Source of the DNA: Plantago major
Lineage: Eukaryota; Streptophyta; Magnoliopsida; Lamiales; Plantaginaceae
DNA: 64,000 nucleotides
Reading direction: 5' to 3'
Assembly: GCA_026545765.1 (NCBI GenBank)
Contig: JAIFAC010000165.1
Coordinates: forward strand, 62,001-126,000
Each line of letters starts with the position of its first letter. Within the stretch, counting starts at the first letter, position 1. Positions 48,243 through 61,100 of this stretch are shown piece by piece. The translations under genes were made by a program, and so were the position numbers. The notes under the pieces were generated by a model. It was not told the origin of the DNA. It saw only the letters and a list, made by a program, of their open reading frames with translations, and did not search any database.

Positions 48243-51200
48243 ATGGCACCCAAGAAGATGACCACCAAGAACCCTAAGGCCGCATCATCTGCTCCTGCTG
48301 AAAAGCAAGGAGGAAAGGAACTTAAGGTGTTGAATAAGCATATACAGGAAAGTTCACCCCATCATTTGGAATCCAAACCAAAAAATGAATTGGGGAGCTT
48401 TTCTAGTGAAGAGGTATGTACCAGTAGTTATACCTTCAAGACCAGAAAGGAAACTGATATTGGGGATGCTGAAGAATTCCCATATCTACAAGATTCTATC
48501 TGCTACACCTAGTGGACTATCCACATTGGATGTACTGGAGTTCTATCTACAAGCTTCTATCTTGCAGAAAGTCTTGCAGAAACACTGGAGTACTTTAGCT
48601 CTTATTCTGGTCCGTTGCTTTGATGGCAACAAAGGTGGAGTAGACCAGATAAGCATGGAGAGATGGATGATGATGCATCTTCTGAACAAGAAGCATGAAG
48701 GCGAATTTGACCCACTTCAATTGGAAATGCGCCTTCAACAAATTCCTTGGACATATTGAGAATTTGAGCCCAAAATCATCAATGGCCTTCTTGAGCGAAA
48801 GGCGATATGCACTGGTCTCGAATGCATTACATTACGGAAACAATGGGAATCACTCTCGGAGAAACAAGAAATCGATCACTGACTCCTTTTCGAGACCGCC
48901 TTTGAAGAAAAGGAGAAACTTCTTCTTGAAGCGCTTTTCGAGAAGGCAGAAGAAGAAGAAATTGCACAGCAAGGTGAGGAGGTCCCTGAGCAAGCTCAAG
49001 CTAAACCTCCAGTTGCCAAGAGAAAGAGGACTCAAAGCAAAAGAGCCTCCAAGTCCCTAAGCATACAAGAGGCACAACCTTCTGGAGACAAGGTCTCGGA
49101 AGATGGATGCCGAAAAGCGACTCGAGAATGCCCCGAGAATCACGAACGGTGCTCCAGAACTCTCCGAGATGATAGAAATATCATAGATGGAGTGCACCAA
49201 CAGAATAGTGATTACGAGGATGATGAAGTACTTGCAAAAGTACTCGAAAGATTGATATGAGACCCGTGGAGGAGCATCAAGCTCGGATCTTGAGAAGACA
49301 AGAGCCCCTACGCCTGGCGGAAGAAGAAGGCACAGGTGAGGAAGATAGAATCTTTGGAAGATCCTGAAATTGCTTCAACATTTACAATGCCGACATTGAT
49401 ATTCTTGAAGAAAATCTGTTTTAACACGGGTTCCTCGACCTTACGAAAGCTCGACTCTCGAAGGGATCAAGCGAGATGGAAACTCAAAATGATAATCTGC
49501 GGAGGAGACCAACAATGAGCACGCGAGAGGCGTGGAATCACCACAAGTCGAGACCAATGATCGGCTGACCACTATTCGGGTAGCAAAAGTAGTTTGTATC
49601 TAACATCGACATTAAAATGTTAACTTGTTACTCATAAGCTTCATTTATTACTGAGCCGACATGGAACACAATTTAGGAAGTTAATTTTTTAACCCTCTGA
49701 ATGAAGAAGAGGTTCCTTCAACCTCAGAACAACAAGAAGAGCCTGTCCTACAGGTAGTTAAGTTATCTCTGAATAAGAAATAACTTGCTTGAAACATTCA
49801 TATCTTGTGTTCTAACTTCTTTTTGTCTCTTATTAGGCTCCAACTGAGGAAGTATTGGTGGAACCAACACCCCAACACCAAGAGATTCCAGAGGCTGAAA
49901 AGCTCTCTAAGGAAACATTTACTGAGCCTTCTGTTGAGAAGGTAAGTATCAGTAAATTTTCTTTTAAGAATACTTTGGTAAAAATCGCTACTTAATCAAT
50001 ATGTTTGTTCTATCTTACAGGCTCAGTCAGAAGAACACTTGGAAGGAAAAGACTATGGTCTTATCTCCTCCAAAAGAAACTGGCAATGCTGAAGAAGCAG
50101 AGTCAGCAAAAAAGGTTCCAGAAACCCCCAAGGTTTCTAAGAAAGATGCCACTGAGCTTCCTCACTTGGAATTAAGTGAAGTCTCAGAAAGAATTTTTCC
50201 ACTTATCTTTTCTGTTAACAGTTTCTAAACATATTTGATTTTAATTCTCAGGTTCAAGCAGAAAGAAAGGTTGATGAGGATAAGACTTCTCCTCACAACA
50301 AGGTATCTGTGGTCTCTGAGACCAAGCAAGCAGAAGTACAGGATAATGAGCCTAGTGTTTCTACACAGGTGTGCTCAGAAAGCTTACTTTTGCACACAGG
50401 TACTAACTCAAGTGGTTTGAACAAAACTAACTTGATTCCTTTCTTTCAAGCTCAAAGTCTAGTGCCAGTTGATTTACTCAAGGCTTTCCAGAAGCACACT
50501 TTAAAGAAACATCTCAAGTGCTTGAACGATGGCGAAACTTCGGAAAGGTGACCTTTTGAATTAGCGAGTAATGTCGACGTCGAAAAAGAAGCAATCGCCA
50601 ATCTGGAAGATTATATCCATACATTGTTCCCAATGAGTCCTACTCATTTGCCACTCGATGCATGAAGACTTCATTCATGAAGTAGCTGAACTTATAGCGA
50701 TTTCAAGTCTGCGGATGCTCAAACCAAGCGGATGGTTACCCATCACGCCTTGCCCAAACTCACTACTTATCTGCTGCTGAACAAGAAGAAGTTAATGGGA
50801 GGATGATTACATTCCCAAATGTGATCAACTTTGGTTTGAAGATAGCGAGGAGATGGGCGAAAATGATTATCAAGAACCTCCCTCTGAGCATCCAAACCAA
50901 GAAGCAAAGAACAAGAGTGATGATGATGATGATCAGAATAATGATCCCTAACCTGGACAAGGCGGGATTCAGAAAGCTAGCAAAGGAAGTGGAGAAAAGG
51001 CTACTCCTTCAAATGCTCAGAGAGCCACATCATCATCACCTCCCAAGTCTCATCAAGATATCCAACAGGCTGAGCACAATGATGCCATAGAAGAAATTTC
51101 AGCCGCTGAGTTCAGGATTGAACAACTCAGAAAGGTGTTTGAAGAAGAAAAGAGAATCAGCATTGAGTTTCAAGCTCTTGTTGATGAAAAGGAGGCCAAA

Positions 51201-53190
51201 CTCAAAAAGCTCAAAGAAGCTAATGCCAAGGAATTGGCACTCCTAGATGAACAAAGAAATCTGAAGCATGCCATTGTTGTCACAGCTGCTGAGATAGATG
51301 CCATGGATGACAATGATGATGAAGAGGATGATGCTGAGGCTGCATCAGAAAGACCTTCTACATCCTCTCAGAAGGTCAGCATACTCCAAGGCAAACAAAA
51401 GATGTTAGCGACTTACGAACAATCCCGAAGAAGGATTATGAGAGTGATGCTGAAGAAGACCGCAACTTGATTACTGCAGAAGAAGATGAGAGACTTATCA
51501 CTCAGCAAAAGAGAGCCCTACTTGCTCCTCATATCTTCTCTGTACCAGGTAGTTCAAGAAGTGAAGAGCACCGTGCAAGGAACAGTGTCTTTTTGGAACT
51601 CAGAGAGACACTAGTTGCCCAAGACACAGAAGTGCTAAAATCCATCCCAGAAGAGATGAAGCCATTGGCTTTGCTTTACTCAAGAGCAACCGACATAGCT
51701 CTCTCGGAAAGACCTAGGGTTGGTCGGGGATGATTGTAACAATGCTAATCTGACATTGAATGAAACCGACCATCTTTATCCTGTGCAAGCGCCATCTAAG
51801 GCAGCAGAAGAGCTCAGCGAAAGGGCGAGGCTGGTTAGGCGAGAACAAAGAGTGAAGAAAGAACTTCAAGAATTAGTCGGTGCACAATCTCCAAAAGAAC
51901 TTTGAGTCACTCTGAAGCTTATGCTATCATGAGTCGATCATTCATGACTAAGGGGAAGAGATGCCTCGAGAAGGCGGAGGAAGAAAAGAAAACAATCAAA
52001 TCCTCCTCCTCAAGTCGACTTGTCATTAAGGACACCTCTGGAACACCACTTCTTTGAAGAAGTTGTTCCGGATCAACCGGAAAAGGTGAGAATTATGATA
52101 ACTAGGGGCAAGTCCTTAGAATCTCATAAGAAGAAGACTTGAACGAAGAAGAAAAGGAAGAAGGAGAAGTAAGAGCGAAAGGCGCAAGTCTCAATTTTGG
52201 ACTTCAATGATGATGAGGATGAATCGTCTGGATGAACATCCACTTCACAAGAAAGGAGACAAGCAACTACTTCACAACCTCCTCTGGCAGCAAGGCCTTT
52301 GGTAGCCAGAACTCCTTCTGGAAACACCAAGTCAATACAAGGAACATCCACCAGCACAGCCCCAAGGCAAGAAGAAAGGGTTAGAGGATCTCCTGACAGA
52401 AGGCCACCTAATAGAAAGGCAAGAAGGGATTCCGTGTTTGGCAGAGTAAACAGAGAAACTCATCAAGAAAGGCCGACTAATGCCCACATTGAGTATGTGA
52501 AGACTAGCGATGAAGAGTCTTCATATAGGTGGTCCCCGAACAAGAGAGGGTATTGGATTACGGAACTACAACATCTACTTGTCAATGATAAGTTTCCAAC
52601 TCCATCCTCGACGGATCACGAAATGGAGAGAAGACGAATTGCTAAAACGAGCACCTTCATGCATGGATAAACTTTGAAGTATAAAGAGGAATGAAGCCGA
52701 AAGATGGATCTTTCTTTTGCATCCTTACCCAAGCACGATGATGTACACAAGGTAAGAAAAGCTGGATGGTAGCTACATCGGGAAGAACAAACTAGGTGTT
52801 TCAACCTATGAGTCATTCTATATGACATTGGATGAATACCTAGATGATATACACTATCTGGAAGAAATATCTGATATTTCAACCTATCTCGGTACCAAGT
52901 AGACCATGCAGGTGCAGGTAAAAGTAATTACAGGTCGAACACTTTCTGCGGAAGAATCACAAGCTTGGCAAGAGTTACCATGAAATATGTGACTTATCGA
53001 GGAAAAGAGCTCTCTGTCGGAAGGATTCTTTATGACTATGTCGAGAATGCGGAAAAGTGGATGATCATGTTAAGCGATCCGAAAGGATCTTTGAAGAACT
53101 TGAGGTATCTGAACCCAAGTTGCATTTAGAAGACTTGAAGACTAGTAACATTAGAATACTCTCTTGGAGCTTGGATTCTCCTTTGTTCTA
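48243..53190 (+). CDS. Post-pol intron-containing gene, element C copy (function unknown)
   Basis: It starts ATGGCACCCAAGAAGATG. The first block (48243-48512) is Lys/Pro/Ser-rich. The next, in a shifted frame (48385-48759), has a globular look: YVPVVIPSRPERKLILGMLK, SGLSTLDVLEFYLQASI, RCFDGNKGGVDQIS. Further on come acidic repeats (49837-50550), a coiled coil at 51135-51470 (FEEEKRISIEFQALVDEKE... then a DDNDDEEDDAE acid cluster), an ELRETLVAQDTEVL segment (51467-51733), and a C-terminal part with SPNKRGYWITELQHLLVND (about 52530-52590). Introns are supported at 49754-49836, 49942-50020 and 50181-50251, matching element A. The N-terminal pattern (MLK..I...LS.LS.LDVLEFY) recalls repetitive hypothetical proteins I associate with Lamiales genomes; that is from memory. 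The closest known class is Sirevirus env-like ORFs, but no membrane segment is seen. Confidence 0.55.
49754..49836 (+). other. Intron 1 (of those visible), post-pol gene, element C
   Basis: CCTACAG|GTAGTTAAG ... CTCTTATTAG|GCTCCAACTGAGG, 83 bp, T-rich before the acceptor. The homologous intron in element A is 79 bp with unrelated internal sequence. Confidence 0.65.
49942..50020 (+). other. Intron 2, post-pol gene, element C
   Basis: GAGAAG|GTAAGTATC ... TATCTTACAG|GCTCAGTCAG, 79 bp. The exon between introns 1 and 2 (49837-49941) is exactly 105 nt (35 codons). Confidence 0.7.
50181..50251 (+). other. Intron 3, post-pol gene, element C
   Basis: AAGTGAA|GTCTCAG ... TTAATTCTCAG|GTTCAAGCAG. Element A has GAGGAA|GTAAGTCC at the equivalent donor and TTAATTCTCGAGTTCG at the acceptor, where CAG has become CGA. 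The donor in element C is weak, so its exact place is uncertain. Confidence 0.5.
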
Positions 53191-53496
53191 ATTTACTTAG
53201 TATGCTTTGTTACTTTTGTAATCTTCTTGATTGTTTACGAACTTCTCTATACTGTAAAAGTTGCATCTTATTACGTAAAGCGTACTGTGAAGATCATACT
53301 CTCGGATACATTCTAATAGATGACAACTTATCGGCAAAGATCACTTCTTGTGATTTGGTTGATGTTTACTTTGCATAATTGACTAAAATTGAATATCATT
53401 TGAAATAATTAAGTGGTTAATTGTTTTCTCTTCGAGGTTACAAATGTGTAATAGGACTTAAAAGATAGTCATGGATGGTGATCAAAAAGGGAAATT

Positions 53497-54858
53497 TGTT
53501 AGGAATATCATTAGTATTTTGATCACTCATCACATGTTCTTATCTTAGCTAGAAAGGTGATTAAGTACTCTTGGTTCACTTGAACATTGTAAAGAAATCA
53601 TGAGTATGATTAGTCTAGTAAATCTTGTATTAGGATTATAGGTCTATGAGTGTAATTTTTTTCCGAAGACCATGAAGATCAATCCTAGCAATGGAGCTTT
53701 TACGAAGATTAGAAGGCGAAGATTGCACAAGGTTTATGAAGACCTGAGGTTTAGTCTAACTCGGAAAGACTATGTCCTTAATCCTTTCTTAAGTGTATTA
53801 ACTTACTTTGAAATATGATTACGGACATATGACATCATGAGTATGGAGCATCTGAAAGCCATCGAAGGCTCATGTATCCGTTGAGACTAAAGGACAATGA
53901 GCGGTACTATGCATTAAATGCATCGGCGAAATCTTTATAGCGATCCTCTCGAAAAATGAGATAGTGACTTACGAGTACATAGTTGAAGATATAAGCGGAT
54001 ATAATTTGATGGAAACACTGTGGATATAATTGACGCCTCTCAAATTTATCTATATATATCACACACTTAGATGCTTGAAGAACACACCTTAGAATGCTCT
54101 ATCTTGAAAACTTAACCTCAAGCAAAGTATTCTCTCAAGCACTCTACTACCTTTCAAAGCTTTACATTGCTTGAAGAATCACTAGTAGTTCTAAGTTGTC
54201 TGAACCTTAACAAGAGATTGTTATTAAGTGAAAGAGTTGAACTATCGGATACCCTTTACGAAGCTCATTCTCCGAATGGACATCAATTACTTAGGTCGAT
54301 AAGAAGCGGTGTCATCCTTTGAACAAGTGTATTAAGTAGTCTATTCTATTAGGCTCTCTCTGAAAACATAAGCGAAAAGTTATCTGAGAAGCCTCTCGAC
54401 AAACCTTATAACCGACACCATCGAGGCGTAGAGGAAGTACTTGATTTGGGAAATCGGGAATAACTCGAAGGTTATCTGAGTAGAGGAAGTACTTAGCTCT
54501 GGAGTGAGAAATAACTCGGGGAACATTTGGTTAGAACCATTTGTTTAGGAATCTTAGAATAGGATTATTTTAAGGTGAACTCGATTATACATTCTAGTGA
54601 ATTCTAGGTCTCGGAAAGGCCAAGTGGATTAGTTGGAGGATTATGCCACCTCCGGATACCACTATACTTCTTTGTGTCATTTACCTTCTGTATTTACATT
54701 TGACCAAAGCACACATACTTATTGTTTCTACACTTACATATTTTAAAGTCTTGCGTATTTCGAATTTAATATCATAAACCCAGGGTTTACGAGAAGCGTG
54801 TTTATCGACAAAAGTTTTAAAAATTATTCGCTTTTTTACTTCTTTTCTATCTGGAACA
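53497..54858 (+). repeat. LTR D (3' LTR of element C)
   Basis: TGTTAGGAATATCATTAG..., colinear with LTR C. TATA element near 54051, stem-loop units 54431-54512. The last ~60 bp are diverged, so the exact end is approximate. Confidence 0.85.
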
Positions 54859-55184
54859 ATGAGCAAAATATAATAATAGGTGGTCTTAAAATTCATGACA
54901 ACTAATCATTCAAGAAAAATAGTGGAATATTTCTTCCGTATGCACACAAGATAGGTGCACAAGTAACTTTTATTGATCAAATTCATATTGACTTTATTCA
55001 TAAACTTTAATCACCAAAACAAAAATTCATAAACTTTAATCACCGCGTTTAACACAAGATAGGTACGGAATTAGTAGCTTTGTAAAAGGGAAACATAAAA
55101 AAGGGCAAATATGCAAAATACGAATTGGAGGCCTAAAATTTTCCACATTTGTAACAAAAAGGCATACCGTCGTAACCTTGCGTG
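54859..55184. other. Flank between retroelement C and the Yippee-like gene
   Basis: AT-rich DNA with a short direct duplication (CATAAACTTTAATCACC at about 55000 and 55028). No gene is seen. Confidence 0.5.
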
Positions 55185-55190
55185 TATAAA
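55185..55190 (+). promoter_or_regulatory. TATA box of the Yippee-like gene
   Basis: TATAAA in CGTGTATAAATACTG, followed by a pyrimidine-rich leader with two (CTT)n tracts (about 55252-55274 and 55314-55333), which is typical of plant 5' leaders. Confidence 0.5.
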
Positions 55191-55511
55191 TACTGTTTTA
55201 GTGATCACAGACAGGTGACAGTTGATTTTGATCAAGAATACTGCTTGTTTTCTTCTTCTTCTTCTTCTTCTTCTACAACCGCACTGCTAGACTATAGTAT
55301 AAAACCCGTGTGTCTTCTTCTTCTTCTTCTTCTACTTCATAGATCAATCATTCATCAATTCTTCACCCAACTCCAAAACTTCCATTTATACTGTTGACCC
55401 ATTCATTCATTCATTCAAAGTTCAAACTACCCCCTTTTAAAGCAAACTAATTCTCTCTCCCTATCCAAAAACACACTCACAAGGAGTCTTTACTCGTTTT
55501 CAGCTGCTCAA

Positions 55512-56924
55512 ATGAATCGCGATGATCAGGTCATTCCCAATTTTACAACACTTCGTTATTTTCTTGAATTTTTCGCAGAGAATTTCGTGGTTGTTGGATT
55601 TTCAGCTACTTTATGTTATTGGGTTTTGCTGCGTTCATATGGCTTTTCATTTTGAAACGATAAAAATTAAATTGCTTCTTGGTTGGCTTAATTCTTGATT
55701 ATTCGTCTTTCATTACTCCTGTTCTTGAAATTCTTGTCTCGGTATATCTCTTACTGATCACTTCTCACTGCTGAATGTCTTATCATTGTCGATCACTCGA
55801 ACTCGGTTATTTGGTTAAATTATTTCTTTGTTTCTCTTCTTTTTTCTTTTTACCTCTTTCTTGTTTTATTGGCGAGGAATATGTATTTGTCTATTAGGCA
55901 TATAGTCATAGAGAAAAGGTTATAAGGAAAAACCAAGGTACTGTTGACTTTTTCTTAGTTCTGAGAACTTTTAAGGGCTTTTGTTCCCTTGATTCTTACT
56001 CTAGCTAAATAAAGAATGATTTAGATGATGGCATGATGTTGAATACAGATGAATCATCCAATGGCTGGAGATGTTATTGGTCCCAGATTGTACAGTTGCT
56101 GTAATTGCAGAAATCATGTGGCTCTTCATGACGATATCATTTCCAAAGCATTTCAGGTGACAACATTACCTCGCTGTAGTTAGTCTAGTTTGCTTTGTTC
56201 TTTGAATGAGCTCTTGCTTGCTTTAGTTTGACTTGATGCTTATTTTCACGGTAGTATATAGAATTAGATGGTCATTTTCGGGTTAACTGGAGAAAGAAAA
56301 TAGATAGCAGTCTGGCTAGTTGTTTTAGTCAGGTAGTTTAGTATTGTGCTGTAGAATTAATCTAGCAAAGAGTATCAAAGATAAGTCGAAAAGCTTTATG
56401 TTTAAAATTTAGTTTTCTGCAACTTAGAGGCTGCTGTTTTACTCTAGAAAGTAGATACTTTTCATGCCTCTGAAGTTTAACTGGTCTATTAAGGACTTGT
56501 TTCCAGTGATTACTGGCTGGAAGGCCTAGAAGATTAATGTTGCTCTGATTTGGAAAGAATTTGCATTAGTTCCGTTTTATTGCTCACTTCATTATTGTTA
56601 TTTGTGATTTACCCCCGGTCATGCACCTTGCATATGTTGTTTTTTGAGCTGTTACAACTCTTCGGTTAAGTAGTTAACATGTGGTATCAATGACAGGGAA
56701 AACATGGCCGAGCATTCCTGTTCTCCCATGCTATGAACTTCTCCTTGGGGCCTATGGAAGACAGGCATCTGATGACCGGCCTTCATAAAGTTGCTGATGT
56801 CTACTGCTCTGATTGTCGTCAGGTACTGGGGTGGAAATATGAGAGAGCTTACGAAGAAACACAGAAGTACAAGGAAGGGAAATTTGTCCTGGAGAAGTCA
56901 AAAATTGTAAAGGATAACTGGTGA
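55512..56924 (+). CDS. Yippee-like zinc-binding protein
   Basis: Three exons, 55512-55529, 56049-56156 and 56697-56924; 117 residues, the usual Yippee size. The fold carries two zinc-binding pairs: the first in YSCCNCRNH (exon 2), the second in [14 protein letters not shown] (exon 3). The family core [39 protein letters not shown] and [20 protein letters not shown] is complete, and the end W fits the family. Exon 1 codes only six residues (MNRDDQ), and exon 2 itself begins with an in-frame ATG, so translation from exon 2 is also possible. The usual plant start MGRLF is absent. Yippee proteins are small, conserved zinc proteins related to the cereblon/Mis18 fold; the role in plants is unsettled. 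Neighbours give no functional hint. Confidence 0.92.
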
Positions 56925-58173
56925 TTCATTTTGAAATGTTCTCTCACACTGCACAGCCCACTCTTGGACAAGTCACAAGTGTATGGATGCTCTCTGGGAT
57001 TATATTTGGCCAAAGGTGCTTATCAATTCAAAATGTCAGATTTGTTGTTAATTCATCTGCTTATATGCTAGTCTACTTTGTGTAAAGTCACGTACTCAAA
57101 TCTGTGAATAAGCCTTGTGAATATGATGGCGCTTCAAATGTTTCAAGTGCTTTCTGTATATAAAGCATCATGGTGATGATTCTTTGTGATAACTTTTCTG
57201 TCTTCATTATATGACATTTAGTTGTTATGAATTGAGGTTACGATGGAAAATTACTAAAGATCTCGTCCAGACGTACACTTTCTTTAAAATCTCGAATAGC
57301 TTGATGCTCTGGTTTGCCCCCTTTCGAAAAGGTTAATAATGTCTCATGACTTCAGAATGAACTAAACATGTATTTTGTCAAGAGACTTCACAGTGTGGAT
57401 TGGTATTCATTCCTTGTTCTGCAATACCTTGCTTTCATAGCTGTAGGCTAAGACTTTTTATTAAAATTTCCCTACTTGCTTCACTCATCCCCTACTTTCT
57501 TGAGTGATGCTGACTCTTGTTAGTAGAGCAGATCGAAGTGAACTTCCCATTTGAACGACTTGTGACAAGTTGTCTTTGACCATGCTTGTGTAAACAGTGG
57601 TCTAATGACCATTCAAGTGAAGTGCATTAATACACAGTGGAAGCCAGATGCAGACGTACTCGTCCCTCCATGTATTACTCAATAAGTTGTAGTACCAGTT
57701 AAAAACTTAAGATTTTATAATAAAAAGACCGCGGAATAAACCTTCATTTATAGTGTCTCTGCAGGTAACGGGGTTGCCTGCCTAAACATGGAATACTCAA
57801 GGCCTAAGGGAGTGTGATGTACTCCCCAACAATATTTTCTCACTTCACCAAATGAAAAAACTGCTAGATACAAGTCACAAAATCAATTGTTTGAACAAGC
57901 TGTGCCAACTTAATTACTTAAACCATACTGCGGTGATCACAAGCAGAATATGACATTGTAATATATGTAAAATTATACATGCGAGGTCAAATTTATTAGG
58001 TCCACTTCTCTAGTGTAATCTTGCCATCTAAACTATGATGTAAACACAGGTACAACCAAGAATTGTCACAATGTCATCGCTGTATATGATATCCGAAAGC
58101 AAGTAACGAAAATGCTAGGTAGCATGCTCCAAAGTCCACCATGGAGTAATTGATGATTCGCGACCCAACTGCA
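56925..58173. other. Intergenic, Yippee-like to PUX10-like (tail to tail)
   Basis: Convergent 3' ends. No gene is recognised. Confidence 0.5.
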
Positions 58174-61100
58174 TTAGTGCATTTCTACAAAAAGGCTAGC
58201 TTGAGGGTGTAATCCAGCTTCTCTAAGGGATAATGAGAGCTTCTCCTCACCGTAGACAGTGCGAGGGAAGTTGGAAATAAGGCTGTAGCTGTCAACTTCT
58301 AAGCAACCTAAAGAATCGACATAGTCGTACAGAGATTTTATCGTAGCAGTAGAATGGAACCTCCTCTCTTTGCGGTCTCCTGATGGGAAACGGATCAAGA
58401 CCTACAGTATCATAGAATTATCCCATGTTAATTGTTCAAATGTTGCAGGACATAAAACATAGTTAAACTCTATTTAATTGCTGCCTTACCAAGAATTTAA
58501 AAAACCTAAAACAGAGGTTGGTGATACGATATAAAACAAAATGGCATGCATGAACTTCCATTAAAAATGCCATTCTTCATTAAGCCGTTACTTGAACCTT
58601 GTCTAATTTGCAATCAAGAAATTGTGGCCCAAATTAATACGCACGCATCTATAAAAATGCACGTTAAATACATCCATTGTAACTAAGTGGGGGTGGTGTT
58701 CACCACGATGTCTAATTGTATAAATATACACCTATTTTTGGGGGTGGGTCGCAGACTGCAGAAGACAAAAATTACAAGATTCACACCCCCAGACCCAACC
58801 CATACATAATCCCATGAGCCCCGGCTAAACTCTCCAGTTCCACTTACATCCTGGATCACCATAAAATTCAAGCCAACAGTGCCTCTAGGCTCTAACCCTT
58901 GCATGTATGGACCTATTATATAGATGTGAGCATAAATATAGAATGCAGTGCCTGGTTAATACTAAGACAGTTTATATGCAACAGCAGGAGGTGGTTCTCA
59001 TCTTTTCAAGAGGAATCTTAGATCCCCTTGTTATATATAGTTTATACCTAATCTCCGTGTCCAAAATCAAATGGGACATTTAGTGCAGAGACGGAGGGAG
59101 TATTCTCGTTCGTCATTTTACATCATATTGTCTAGTTTATGCGAGGAATTCTCTAGTTTTTAACATATATTATCTAGTTTTTATGTAAGAGTAAGTATAG
59201 TAAAAAGTAAGATTTTCCTAATCTATATAAAAGTCCGGTTTTCACAATAAAGAACCGGTCAGAAACACTATAAACCGATCAATAACTTTTATATATGATT
59301 TTTCTCCAAATTATTTTCTAATGGAGTAACCTCCTTTTCTTTTCCTTTCTTTTCCCACCAAAAGACGAGAAATAGCACTCTCCAAATTAGAACCCCGTGT
59401 CTAAAAATTTCTACTGCATAACATTAAAAAAGAAAATTGTATAATAACAAGATGAAATTAAAGTGAGAACATATACTTTAGACATCAGGCACATTCCAAT
59501 CCCCTTATTGGATGATGGTGAAAGTGAGAATATATACTTACTTGAGTGACATCAGGCCCTTTCTCAGGTTCACTACCTAACGACAAAGCTTTCTCCTCCC
59601 GAAGTTTAGCTAATGCGGCTTCTCTCTCGGCAGCTTCCCGCACTGCTCTTTCACGAGCCTCTTCCTCTTCCTTTCTTTTCCTCTCAGCTTCAGCAGCTTC
59701 ACGTTCAAGCCGTTCTTGCTCTTCTTTTCGCTGACGCTCTCGAGCCTAATACATACATGAAATAAGTACGTTAATGCATTCTATTCGCATTAGACAAACA
59801 ATTTGACCGAGCCAGTTACGAAGAACAACTGATGACATTGAGTTGACATTGGCCATTAAGGAACAAGAGAAAACAAACCAAAGAATATTAGAGATTGACA
59901 TACCTGATCAGCCTCAAGTGCTGCTTGATAAGCAGCATCCTGCTCTTCTCTCAGACGCATATTATTTATTCTTTCTTCAGCTTCTACTCTGGCTGAAACA
60001 AGAACAGGAGCACTTTCTTCAAGCACTCTCTGCAATACAGTTAAAATCTCTTCAGGAGATTTTGGCCCCTCGGCCTGCATAAGATATAACAATCAGAATA
60101 ATATAACAGAAAATGCACAAACATTATTCAAACAAAATAGACACCGCAAGCAGGGCTGACAAGAAAACAAGAATGCAACACTACATTATGACACATAAAA
60201 AACCACATCACCAGAACCCTTTCATAACTTACATATAAGCACAGCAGATAAACAGGATTTTTTGCTTGAAAGGTTATCACAGAGAGTATATAGTGTCAAC
60301 AAAAGAGAATTATACACAGGAACTATAGTACACCAGTTCAAACAAACAAGAGCAGAAGAACAGAATTAAGATGCCAAACTGATTGATTTGACCAAAGTCC
60401 TATTATAGTGATATATGGAACACATTCCAAAATGATTTCCTATGTTTTTCAAATACTTCCACTAATGTATGATCAAAGGGCTAAGGACAATGCCTCCCTT
60501 TGCTAGGAGTAACATCTCTCATAAGTAACGTCTAAAATAATAAGGCAAGCTGTGAACAATTTTTATGCAATAACAGGAGCGACCGATCATAGAGATAAAA
60601 GCATAGAAACAGAAGTGCTTGAAAATGGAAAATTTTGATGCAAGGGGAGTGGCATGAAAGCAGAGATTGGACAAAAAATAAACATAAATGAGAGATGAAA
60701 CACCATCAAATGCTTGTTAGAATTGCCTCAAGAGTCGCGATGAATATTTATTAGTTAGACTAATAAAAACAAATATAGTAGTAGCAGATAAGCAGTCACA
60801 TAAAATGGTGCAAAGGAAGAATGAAGCACTACATCAAAGTTCATTCACATGATTTCATGTGCCCCTGCTCCATATGATACAACATCATGATCATATGTTC
60901 CATGTCAATGATGACCAGATGCAACATACACACAAAAACTGATTCACAGTACCTGGCCTTGATAGAAACCTAAATCAACACGCATTCTAAAGAGGAAGAG
61001 CAGATATAAATTCTTTTGCGAAACATGAAAATGAGACGCCAGTTATAATACCCAGGACAACAATGATATCCAAAACTGTTTAAAACACTCACCTACTTTA

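Larger units (their letters stand above)
38445..54858 (+). mobile_element. Ty1/copia retrotransposon C-D with extra post-pol gene
   Basis: Both LTRs are present (38445-39840 and 53497-~54858), with PBS at 39843, gag, protease/integrase/RT/RNase H to about 47320, the extra gene at 48243-~53190, and a polypurine tract just before the 3' LTR (AAAAAGGGAAATT, ends at 53496). Excluding a ~1.65-kb insertion in gag the element is about 14.8 kb, very large for copia and in keeping with a Sirevirus-type giant. No convincing target-site duplication was found: the 3' LTR end is eroded (CTGGAACAATGAG instead of CGGACCAACA). Confidence 0.88.

Noticed and set aside
54859..54900. Target-site duplication for element C
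   Set aside because: The five bases before LTR C (GAACC) do not recur after the eroded end of LTR D.
58683..58904. Minus-strand frame of 73 codons starting MQGLEPRG
   Set aside because: Lies in the last PUX10 intron, with no similarity recognised. Considered as a SINE piece, but A and B box motifs are not convincing.
59546..60082. Plus-strand frames (Ser/Ala-rich and Gln/Leu-rich) opposite PUX10 exons 2-3
   Set aside because: Shadows of the charged coiled-coil exons, which have matching splice sites and family similarity on the minus strand.
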